From: Bacteriovoracaceae bacterium UBA6261
GTDB lineage: Bacteria > Bdellovibrionota > Bacteriovoracia > Bacteriovoracales > Bacteriovoracaceae
NCBI GenBank assembly: GCA_002440825.1
Contig: DJVH01000093.1
Span: forward strand, 116,031 to 144,697
Length of the DNA stretch: 28,667 bases
Reading direction: 5' to 3'
Both the position numbers and the translations under genes were made by a program. Of this stretch, positions 23,358-28,667 are shown piece after piece (position 1 is the first letter of the stretch; every line of letters starts with the position of its first letter). The notes beneath the pieces are model-generated. The model ran no database searches and was not told where the DNA came from. It saw only the letters and a list, made by a program, of their open reading frames with translations.

Positions 23358-24416
23358 TTGAGTAAAAAACTTCTTATTATTGATGATTCAGTCGAAATTC
23401 ATGAGATCATTACGAACCTCATCAGTGAGCAATTTTCAATCGTAAAAAGTGCAACTAATGTAGATGAAGCCATTGAAGAACTCAAAACTGAAATCTTTGA
23501 TTGCATTATTCTCGACATCAATCTCGGGGGTAAGAATGGCGCACACGTCATCAAATTTCTGATCGATACAAATAACCCCAATCAAGAAAAACCTTTCATC
23601 ATTATTAGCGGTTTGATTGGAGATTCTTTCGTAGGTAAATACAAAAGAAAGTTTGCAGGAGTTTTTCTAAAACCTTTTGACCATGACGAATTTATCGAAT
23701 GTGTCGAAAAAACTCTCAATCCAGATAAACCAGTTCTCAATGATGCTCTAGATGCAATTCCTGAAGTCAAATGCGATCTTCCTTTTACTATCCCATTTAT
23801 TGAAGAAAAAGTTCAATCGGCCTTACAGACAGTGAGAAAAAATTCTCATTTACGTGAGCTTTTTGAAACGATGAAAATTGATCGCTCAGAAGGGAATTAT
23901 ATTCTTGCCCACATAGGGCTGTTGGTGAATATTTCAACAGCTCTATCCATTGCAATGGAATGGAATACTGATAAAACTTTATGCAAGTTTGTCTACGCTG
24001 CTTATCTACATGACATGGCCATCTCTGATAGAATTGACCTTGTTAGAATCAGGGATGCAAAGGATCTGGAATCAAAAAAGAAATCCTTCTCTCCCGACGA
24101 TTATAAACTTGTTTTAAATCACCCCTTAATCGCCGCTGCAAAAATAGAAAACATCACGGAAATTCCTAGCGATGTTGTCCACATCGTTAAACAACATCAT
24201 GAATTTGGTAATGATCTTGGTTTTCCTGGGCAAATCAGCGCTAACAGAATTTCTCCCATCTCGGCAGTCTTCATCGTCGCACACGATCTTACCGATTATA
24301 TTTTAGATAACGCTTTGTGGTCGTATCAAGATTATTTAAAAAGTTATCGCTCAAAATTTAAAGGTGCCACTTTCAACAAAGTGTACTCCGCCCTGGAAAA
24401 AGTCCTCAAAGAATAA
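23358..24416 (+). CDS. Response regulator with degenerate HD-GYP output domain
   Basis: 352 residues, TTG start. The receiver domain is complete: D9 and D10, phospho-acceptor D53 (ILDINLGG), S84, and K105 (FLKPF). The output domain is of the HD-GYP type: H185, H218-D219 in YLHDMA, H255 in NHP and HHE (280-282). The signature HHExxDGxGYP reads HHEFGNDLGFP, with D to N, G to D and Y to F. HD-GYP proteins hydrolyse cyclic di-GMP; changes in the signature leave activity open. The linker of about 40 residues (122-165) is non-typical. No partner kinase is nearby. Repeat copies 4 and 5 lie before and after. Confidence 0.85.
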   Translation: MSKKLLIIDDSVEIHEIITNLISEQFSIVKSATNVDEAIEELKTEIFDCIILDINLGGKNGAHVIKFLIDTNNPNQEKPFIIISGLIGDSFVGKYKRKFAGVFLKPFDHDEFIECVEKTLNPDKPVLNDALDAIPEVKCDLPFTIPFIEEKVQSALQTVRKNSHLRELFETMKIDRSEGNYILAHIGLLVNISTALSIAMEWNTDKTLCKFVYAAYLHDMAISDRIDLVRIRDAKDLESKKKSFSPDDYKLVLNHPLIAAAKIENITEIPSDVVHIVKQHHEFGNDLGFPGQISANRISPISAVFIVAHDLTDYILDNALWSYQDYLKSYRSKFKGATFNKVYSALEKVLKE

Positions 24417-24427
24417 AAATAAAAAAT

Positions 24428-24484
24428 AGGTGCCACAAAAATAGGTGCCACTAGACTTAAGCACCGCGAAGTCTAGTGGCACCT
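24428..24484. repeat. Palindromic repeat, copy 5, with duplicated left end
   Basis: The main element is 24443-24484: AGGTGCCACTAGACTT and AAGTCTAGTGGCACCT around AAGCACCGCG. In front (24428-24442) AGGTGCCACAAAAAT repeats the left end, so AAAAATAGGTGCCAC occurs twice in tandem. After the element CACCTTTTCAG is repeated twice and CCTTTTCAGCAC again, running into the 19-base repeat. It starts 12-26 bases after the response regulator stop. Confidence 0.95.
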
Positions 24485-24502
24485 TTTCAGCACCTTTTCA
24501 CC

Positions 24503-24521
24503 TTTTCAGCACTCTGGAAAA
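24503..24521 (+). repeat. 19-base repeat, copy B, before the cysteine-repeat gene
   Basis: TTTTCAGCACTCTGGAAAA, one base different from copy A at 22546-22564. It ends 16 bases before the ATG of the cysteine-repeat gene. The pair of copies may mark a former or present mobile unit, or a promoter element. Confidence 0.7.
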
Positions 24522-24537
24522 GCGCTATGCTTTTTTT
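24518..24537 (+). terminator. Terminator-like hairpin abutting a start codon
   Basis: AAAAGC (24518-24523) and GCTTTT (24529-24534) pair around GCTAT, and the T run continues to 24537, directly before the ATG at 24538. The stem-plus-U-tract is that of an intrinsic terminator, but it replaces the place of a ribosome site. Confidence 0.4.
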
Positions 24538-25125
24538 ATGAAATTTTTAATCACATTCTTCTTGATTTTTCCTTTCGCCATTTTTTCTTTTGATCGTGCT
24601 GAGGTCTTACGCACATGTGCTTCAATTAGCACCGAATATCAAAACGTTTGTTTCGCAACTAAATTGAGAACACCTGAAGCCATTCGTGCTTGTACCAATT
24701 TGCAAAGCCAGTACATAAGTCCTTGCCTAGCTGGCGAGAATAAAACTGCCGATGCAATCAAGGCATGTTCAAATTTATCATCTGACTTAATTTTGCCATG
24801 CTTGTCTGGTGCAAAGAGAGCTGATAATGAATTTGTAGTTACGTGTAATCGCATGAATGCTTCTTACGTAAAAGACTGTTTAAGCGGCCGTCAGCGTTCT
24901 GTCGATTCACTCAACGCCTGCGCTTCGCTCTCATCGGAACTCGTTCGGCCATGCTTTCGCGGAGGACACAAAACAGCTGATGCCATCTCAGCATGCCGCG
25001 GTCTCATTGCTGATTATGTGCGCCCATGCCTTGAAGGAAATCTACATACTGCTCAGGAAATCAATAACTGCCGATCTTTTCTAGACAAAGAAAAAGTGTT
25101 CGCTTGTCTCGCTGGTCTTCACTAA
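24538..25125 (+). CDS. Secreted protein of seven 25-residue CX10C repeats
   Basis: 195 residues from the ATG at 24538, chosen because a signal peptide (KFLITFFLIFPFAIFS) starts there; the frame runs upstream through the palindromic repeat, which is not coding. Paired cysteines lie at 27/38, 52/63, 77/88, 103/114, 128/139, 153/164 and 178/190, so each repeat is 25 residues (26 once) with a CX10C pair (CX11C in the last). The unit consensus is AC..LSS.YV.PCL.G..TADAI. Each pair may form a disulfide between two short helices, giving a rod-like or solenoid protein in the periplasm or outside. No family recognised. There is no Shine-Dalgarno. Confidence 0.85.
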   Translation: MKFLITFFLIFPFAIFSFDRAEVLRTCASISTEYQNVCFATKLRTPEAIRACTNLQSQYISPCLAGENKTADAIKACSNLSSDLILPCLSGAKRADNEFVVTCNRMNASYVKDCLSGRQRSVDSLNACASLSSELVRPCFRGGHKTADAISACRGLIADYVRPCLEGNLHTAQEINNCRSFLDKEKVFACLAGLH

Positions 25126-25129
25126 GGGA

Positions 25130-25173
25130 AAGGTGCCACTAGACTTGGGCACTGCGAAGTCTAGTGGCACCTT
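25130..25173. repeat. Palindromic repeat, copy 6
   Basis: AAGGTGCCACTAGACTT and AAGTCTAGTGGCACCTT, perfect 17-bp arms around GGGCACTGCG. It fills the gap between convergent stops at 25125 and 25176 almost exactly, like copy 1. Confidence 0.95.
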
Positions 25174-25175
25174 CC

Positions 25176-25700
25176 TTAGATTTTTTTGACGAGGCTTGGG
25201 TAAATGGCAAGTGATGCGCCAAAGACAAGATGTGCGGCCCAATCCCAAAACATAGGAACATTTTGATTCCAATAATCAGCGCCGTGAAGAGCATTCATCA
25301 AAGTCGGAATGAGAAAATAAGGACCAACCATCGAAAGGACTCCGACGAAAAGACCGAGGACCAGAGCTTCTTTATGTGTAGTCACAGATAGCTTTGAAGC
25401 GAGCAATCCAAAAATGAATCCCCACAACAACGCCGGGCCCAGTTGATGCAGAAGAACCCCGACAAGAACGGCGAGAATATTTGTTCCCTGCAAAGCACTC
25501 TCACCTAAGGCCATCGAGCCGATGACTTGAACTGGAAACAACGGATTTTTTCCGAGGAAAAGCGCAAAGACGATCATTACAACGACGGCCATGATAAGAC
25601 CTGCAACCTGACCGCTCAGAATGCCGGCGACAATTTCTTTTTTTGTTAATGCTTTTTGGGCATCGTTTGATTGAATATTTTCTTGGACTGTAGCACTCAT
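25176..25700 (-). CDS. Membrane protein of unknown function (about four spans)
   Basis: 174 residues. Hydrophobic spans lie at about 27-50 (ILSGQVAGLIMAVVVMIVFALFL), 70-100 with GVLLHQLGPALLWGFIFGLL, 110-130 (LVLGLFVGVLSMVGPYFLIP) and 152-170. HQLGPALLWG and WNQNVPMFWDW are conserved-looking polar patches inside or near the membrane. I cannot assign a family. AAGGAG precedes the ATG. The divergent partner is a SufR-like Fe-S regulator, and the two share a 14-bp palindrome, so the regulator probably controls this gene. Confidence 0.75.
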   Translation of the reverse strand: MSATVQENIQSNDAQKALTKKEIVAGILSGQVAGLIMAVVVMIVFALFLGKNPLFPVQVIGSMALGESALQGTNILAVLVGVLLHQLGPALLWGFIFGLLASKLSVTTHKEALVLGLFVGVLSMVGPYFLIPTLMNALHGADYWNQNVPMFWDWAAHLVFGASLAIYPSLVKKI

Positions 25701-25725
25701 AAAAGACTCCTTTTGCGTTTTTTGC

Positions 25726-25739
25726 TAATACATGTATTA
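25726..25739. promoter_or_regulatory. Perfect 14-bp palindrome in the divergent promoter
   Basis: TAATACATGTATTA is a perfect palindrome, 25 bases ahead of the membrane-protein start and 56 ahead of the SufR-like regulator start. Its size and place suit a dimeric regulator such as the SufR-like protein. A second AT-rich dyad follows at 25770-25785 (TTTAAATTGTTTAAA). Confidence 0.5.
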
Positions 25740-25795
25740 TGGAGCAAATAATAAAAACAGAAAATACTGTTTAAATTGTTTAAATAGGGGGTTGT

Positions 25796-26422
25796 ATGCA
25801 GGGTCTTCATGAAAATCAGAAAAAGATACTGGATTTCTTACTGGAAAAGCCCGAGGGCGTAACCTTGGATGAGATCGCAGGACACCTGGAAGTCACCAAA
25901 ACCGCGGCCAAAGAACATCTGCTGAAACTCGATCAGCATGGCTATATACAATTCACAGATGTTAAAGGAAATGTCGGACGCCCCAGACGTCTCTATTCTC
26001 TCTCACCTTCCGGGCAGGAAGTTTTCCCGCGACAATACTCATGGCTTTCAAATGTTCTGCTCGAATTACTCGCACAGGATCTCGGTGCAAAAGTTGTCAG
26101 CAAAATTATGCGTGACCTGGGAAAAAAAGTTGCCGCTTCAATGAAAGAAAGATTTGAAGGAAAACCAAGAGCAGAAATGCTTGCAGAGGTCAGCAAGGCG
26201 CTCAATGAATTAGGCTATCGTTCTTACTTGCGACAATCTGATGTTCGCAAAGGTGCTGTCATCGAAGCCAATAATTGTGTTTACCATTCTGTTGCGAAGG
26301 CCCATCCGGAATTGTGCCAATTTGATATTCAGTTTCTGGAAAGCTCAACAGGACTCAAAGTGAAAATGGAATCGTGTATTGCACGTGGGGGTTCTATATG
26401 CAGATTTTGTTTGACGAAGTGA
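25796..26422 (+). CDS. SufR-like Fe-S winged-helix regulator
   Basis: 208 residues. N-terminal winged helix-turn-helix: VTLDEIAGHLEVTKTAAKEHLLKLDQ (22-47) followed by GRPRRLYSLS, the DeoR/ArsR-like wing of the SufR group. The C-terminal half carries cysteines C161, C174, C194, C202 and C205 in NNCVYHS..HPELCQFD...MESCIARGGSICRFC, the pattern that binds an iron-sulfur cluster in SufR. It probably senses oxygen, nitric oxide or Fe-S status. AGGGGG precedes the ATG. It is divergent from the membrane-protein gene and 178 bases ahead of the NosZ-like gene, both possible targets. Confidence 0.8.
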   Translation: MQGLHENQKKILDFLLEKPEGVTLDEIAGHLEVTKTAAKEHLLKLDQHGYIQFTDVKGNVGRPRRLYSLSPSGQEVFPRQYSWLSNVLLELLAQDLGAKVVSKIMRDLGKKVAASMKERFEGKPRAEMLAEVSKALNELGYRSYLRQSDVRKGAVIEANNCVYHSVAKAHPELCQFDIQFLESSTGLKVKMESCIARGGSICRFCLTK

Positions 26423-26600
26423 GCAGCTCTTAACATTTTTCCTCTCACCATTCAATAGCTAAATCTTCTATATCCTTTATTTATATATTTAAAATATATC
26501 AATGCAGTCTTTGTTAAGCTGACTAATGTCATGTTTAAATCTTGGATTGAGGTTCATTATTTCAGAAACGGAAATACATTAATTCAACATAGGACTAAAA

Positions 26601-28502
26601 ATGAAATCGTTCGCTTTTATTTCCAGTATTCTCTTTCTTCTGTTTTCTTGTTCCAAAAGCGGAAAGGATTCACCTGGTGCTCAGCTCTCTGATAAATTCG
26701 TCAATGGAGAACTTGCTGCTGTTGCAAAAGCAAGAGGCCTCTCACCTTCGGATCTTATCTCTGCAGTTAAAACATATAATCCCAGCGGAGCTTCTGAAGA
26801 ATACCTTGCGTTTATCGGAACTGGCGTCTCTGGACGTCTAGCCGTCGTAGCAATGCCTTCGATGAAAATTTTAAAATTCATTTCCGTTTTCTCAGCTGAA
26901 CCTTGGCAGGGTTACGCCTTTGATGATGAAAGTAAAGCTATCATCAGCAACAGCAGTCGCGATGAAATTGCTTACAGCTACGGCGACATGGGAACTCCCG
27001 CATTGTCGCTCACAAAAGGACAGCACGACGGAAGAGCGGTCTTCGTTGCTGATGCTGCCAATGGAAGACTGGCCCTGGTAGACATCACTGATTATGAAAC
27101 AAAACAAATCGTTTCGCACCCTCTCTTCAGACAGAGTAACAGCGACGTGGCCGTTACTCCCAACAGTGAATTTGCAGTACAGGTCAGCGGTTCAGCTTCC
27201 ACTGCTAAAAGTCTAAAAAACAAACCTATGTCAGGTATAACTTTCTGGCGATTCATAGAAAAACAAAATGAAAGCCATAAAGTATTCTTTATTGATCCCA
27301 CGACTTCATTTACTGTGATCCTCCCCCCAGGTCCACAATCGGCGCCAGTGGCAGGAAGAAATGAAAGCGAAGGAGCAGTCTTCAATATTTCAGAAGGTGT
27401 AGAACCATACCTGAATGTTGTTCAGTGGAAAAATGCCGAAGGACTTCTTGGAACCAAAGCCGCAAAAGTTGATGGTCATTTAACTTTCAACGAAGAAGCT
27501 GCCAAAGGATCAAATTTAATTACCAGAATCAAACTTCCAGCAGGCTCTTATCGTCTCGCACTTTCCGGTGATGGAAAGTTTATGGCCGTCCTGAACAAGA
27601 CAAACTCAAAAGTGGAATTGCTTGATGTGAAATCTCTCACTGAAGGAAAATACAATTCAACTTCGATTGATGTCGGTGGCCCGAGCGTCGATGGTGCGTT
27701 TACGGAAAACAATTTATTCGTAACGGTTCACAATCCAAATAAAGTTGTCCGCATTTCTCTTTCTGATAAACAAATCAAAGATAATCACGCTCTAGACTTT
27801 CCGGTTGGAAAAATTATTATTCCTGAAGCTGATACTTTGAAGGCTTCTGAGAAATATGCCATCGTCGTCAACCACTCTCCATACGGAAGATTTACAAGAG
27901 TAGGACCGACAACTGGTCTGTCAGCGCACCTTCTGGATATCTCAGACGAGAAAATTCAAGATTTGTATGACTCCTCTGTTCCGCAATCAACTCGTCTTGC
28001 GGGTGTTGTCATGTCGACAAAAATCAATAAGCCTGTTTTCAAATACAAAATCGGGACGAACCCAAGAACAGGATTGCCTTCTGATTTCGGAACACCTTCT
28101 GGTCAGGAAAAAATTATTCGCAAAGATAAAAGAGTGCATGTTTACGCCACTGTTATCCGAAGCCACATTACTCCGGATTTCGTAGAGGTGGAGCAAGGTG
28201 ACACAGTCACTTTCCACATTACTAGTAACGAGCAATCAAAAGACAATACTCACGGATTCACGATCGGTGATTACAACGTTCACGGAAGTTTCGAACCTGG
28301 TAAAACAGCTTCTGTTACTTTCGTTGCTGACCAGGCGGGCGTTTATCCATTCTACTGTACTGAATTCTGCTCGGCCCTGCATTTGGAAATGCAAGGCTAC
28401 TTGCTGGTAAAGCCTAATTCAAAAGGTGAATCATCAAAATTATTAACAATGCAAAACAACCCAAAAATGAAGAATTTCTTCAAATATATTAAAGGTGAAT
28501 AA
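26601..28502 (+). CDS. NosZ-like CuA lipoprotein lacking CuZ ligands
   Basis: 633 residues, the length of nitrous oxide reductase. Signal ends in lipobox LFSC (C17), so it is probably a lipoprotein. The C-terminal cupredoxin domain (about 510-605) is canonical: H551 in THGF, C586 and C590 in YCTEFCSALH, H594 and M597, all ligands of the CuA centre. The preceding seven-bladed propeller follows NosZ over its whole length. GDMGTPALS replaces GDVHHPALS (G131, T132), PAG replaces SPHG (A314), GPSV replaces GPLH (V363), and PVGK replaces QPGH (K404). The NHG and EPHD histidines are also gone. By eye all seven CuZ histidines are absent, so N2O reduction by the usual site is unlikely. It may be an electron carrier, a relic, or an enzyme with another active site. 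Confidence 0.85.
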   Translation: MKSFAFISSILFLLFSCSKSGKDSPGAQLSDKFVNGELAAVAKARGLSPSDLISAVKTYNPSGASEEYLAFIGTGVSGRLAVVAMPSMKILKFISVFSAEPWQGYAFDDESKAIISNSSRDEIAYSYGDMGTPALSLTKGQHDGRAVFVADAANGRLALVDITDYETKQIVSHPLFRQSNSDVAVTPNSEFAVQVSGSASTAKSLKNKPMSGITFWRFIEKQNESHKVFFIDPTTSFTVILPPGPQSAPVAGRNESEGAVFNISEGVEPYLNVVQWKNAEGLLGTKAAKVDGHLTFNEEAAKGSNLITRIKLPAGSYRLALSGDGKFMAVLNKTNSKVELLDVKSLTEGKYNSTSIDVGGPSVDGAFTENNLFVTVHNPNKVVRISLSDKQIKDNHALDFPVGKIIIPEADTLKASEKYAIVVNHSPYGRFTRVGPTTGLSAHLLDISDEKIQDLYDSSVPQSTRLAGVVMSTKINKPVFKYKIGTNPRTGLPSDFGTPSGQEKIIRKDKRVHVYATVIRSHITPDFVEVEQGDTVTFHITSNEQSKDNTHGFTIGDYNVHGSFEPGKTASVTFVADQAGVYPFYCTEFCSALHLEMQGYLLVKPNSKGESSKLLTMQNNPKMKNFFKYIKGE

Positions 28503-28504
28503 TC

Positions 28505-28612
28505 ATGAAAAAAAGATATCTCACACTTTTGGCTCTTACCGGAATAGCTGGAATGGCCCTGGCAGAAAACAATGTCACGGATACAATTCTTAAAATTGCC
28601 AAAGTGACCTGA
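28505..28612 (+). CDS. Short secreted peptide after the NosZ-like gene
   Basis: 35 codons, with the ATG two bases after the NosZ-like stop and AAAGGTGA as a ribosome site within the end of that gene. The product is little more than a signal peptide (KKRYLTLLALTGIAGMALA) followed by ENNVTDTILKIAKVT. It may be a real micropeptide, or the 5' remnant of a longer gene broken by a stop or frameshift. A dyad lies just after it. Confidence 0.5.
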   Translation: MKKRYLTLLALTGIAGMALAENNVTDTILKIAKVT

Positions 28613-28624
28613 CCGGGTTAAACC

Positions 28625-28651
28625 AGTCCAGTTTTTAAGTTATACTGGACT
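28625..28651 (+). other. Dyad between the small peptide and the next gene
   Basis: AGTCCAGT (28625-28632) and ACTGGACT (28644-28651) form a perfect 8-bp stem around TTTTTAAGTTA. AAGGAG follows at 28660-28665, presumably the ribosome site of a gene that starts just outside the window. It could be an attenuator or a processing site within an operon. Confidence 0.45.
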
Positions 28652-28667
28652 TAACTCGTAAGGAGAA

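Noticed and set aside
24359..24375. AAAGGTGCCAC inside the end of the response regulator gene, resembling the repeat's arm
   Set aside because: It lies in a conserved reading frame, matches only 11 bases and has no second arm.
12271..25173. CRISPR array, suggested by several similar repeats
   Set aside because: The copies are separated by whole genes and not by uniform spacers, and no cas genes are present.
22396..25272. Several frames that run through the palindromic repeats and contain similar peptides of the form PLD..-KSSGT
   Set aside because: The similar peptides come from translating the repeat itself in different places and strands. The frames have no ribosome site and the flanking parts are unrelated.

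Overview
The window comes from a Gram-negative bacterium with many lipoproteins, exported proteins and cell-wall enzymes. Moderate GC, a eukaryote-like RRM RNA-binding protein, a fatty-acid-hydroxylase-like membrane enzyme and many exported proteins of unknown function suggest the Bdellovibrionota (Bacteriovorax/Peredibacter type). This is inference from gene content, not a database match.

Layout. 1-5.0 kb: tail of a Fe/Mn superoxide dismutase, a radical SAM protein, an M23 endopeptidase, a small membrane protein and a divergent DnaA paralogue. 5.1-11.6 kb: HAD phosphatase, methyltransferase, DUF808 membrane protein, lytic transglycosylase lipoprotein and hydroxylase, then a minus-strand operon of RNase HI, LCM-type methyltransferase, CBS-pair protein and a papain-fold-like lipoprotein that seems to start at ATA. 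11.7-19.6 kb: small stress-type genes (hemerythrin, NTF2-like, PRC-barrel), a LysR regulator, an RRM protein, two lipoproteins of unknown function, a single-heme secreted protein, a 38-residue lysine-rich protein and a HELGH metalloprotein. 19.7-25.2 kb: POT-family transporter, exported Hsp20 plus OsmC, then a cluster of palindromic repeats around a REP-type tyrosine transposase, a response regulator with a degenerate HD-GYP domain and a secreted cysteine-repeat protein. 25.2-28.7 kb: membrane protein and divergent SufR-like Fe-S regulator sharing a palindrome, then a NosZ-like lipoprotein and a short secreted peptide.

The most unusual items are these. (1) A nitrous-oxide-reductase homologue keeps every CuA ligand but seems to have lost all CuZ histidines. 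(2) A 44-bp palindromic repeat family has six good copies and one decayed copy, all at gene 3' ends and four of them clustered around a RAYT transposase; the flanks of several copies are duplicated in tandem. (3) Two stress-type genes have Shine-Dalgarno-sequestering hairpins, one of them in front of an exported small heat shock protein. (4) A DnaA paralogue has the ATPase motifs but not the arginine finger or the sensor II arginine. (5) A secreted protein consists of seven 25-residue CX10C repeats.

Several starts were moved inward from the longest reading frame because a clear Shine-Dalgarno sequence, lipobox or signal peptide marks the internal start. No gene-free stretch exceeds 300 bases; the longest (16102-16349, 17445-17692, 21211-21444) hold a decayed repeat, nothing I can name, and a leader hairpin, respectively.
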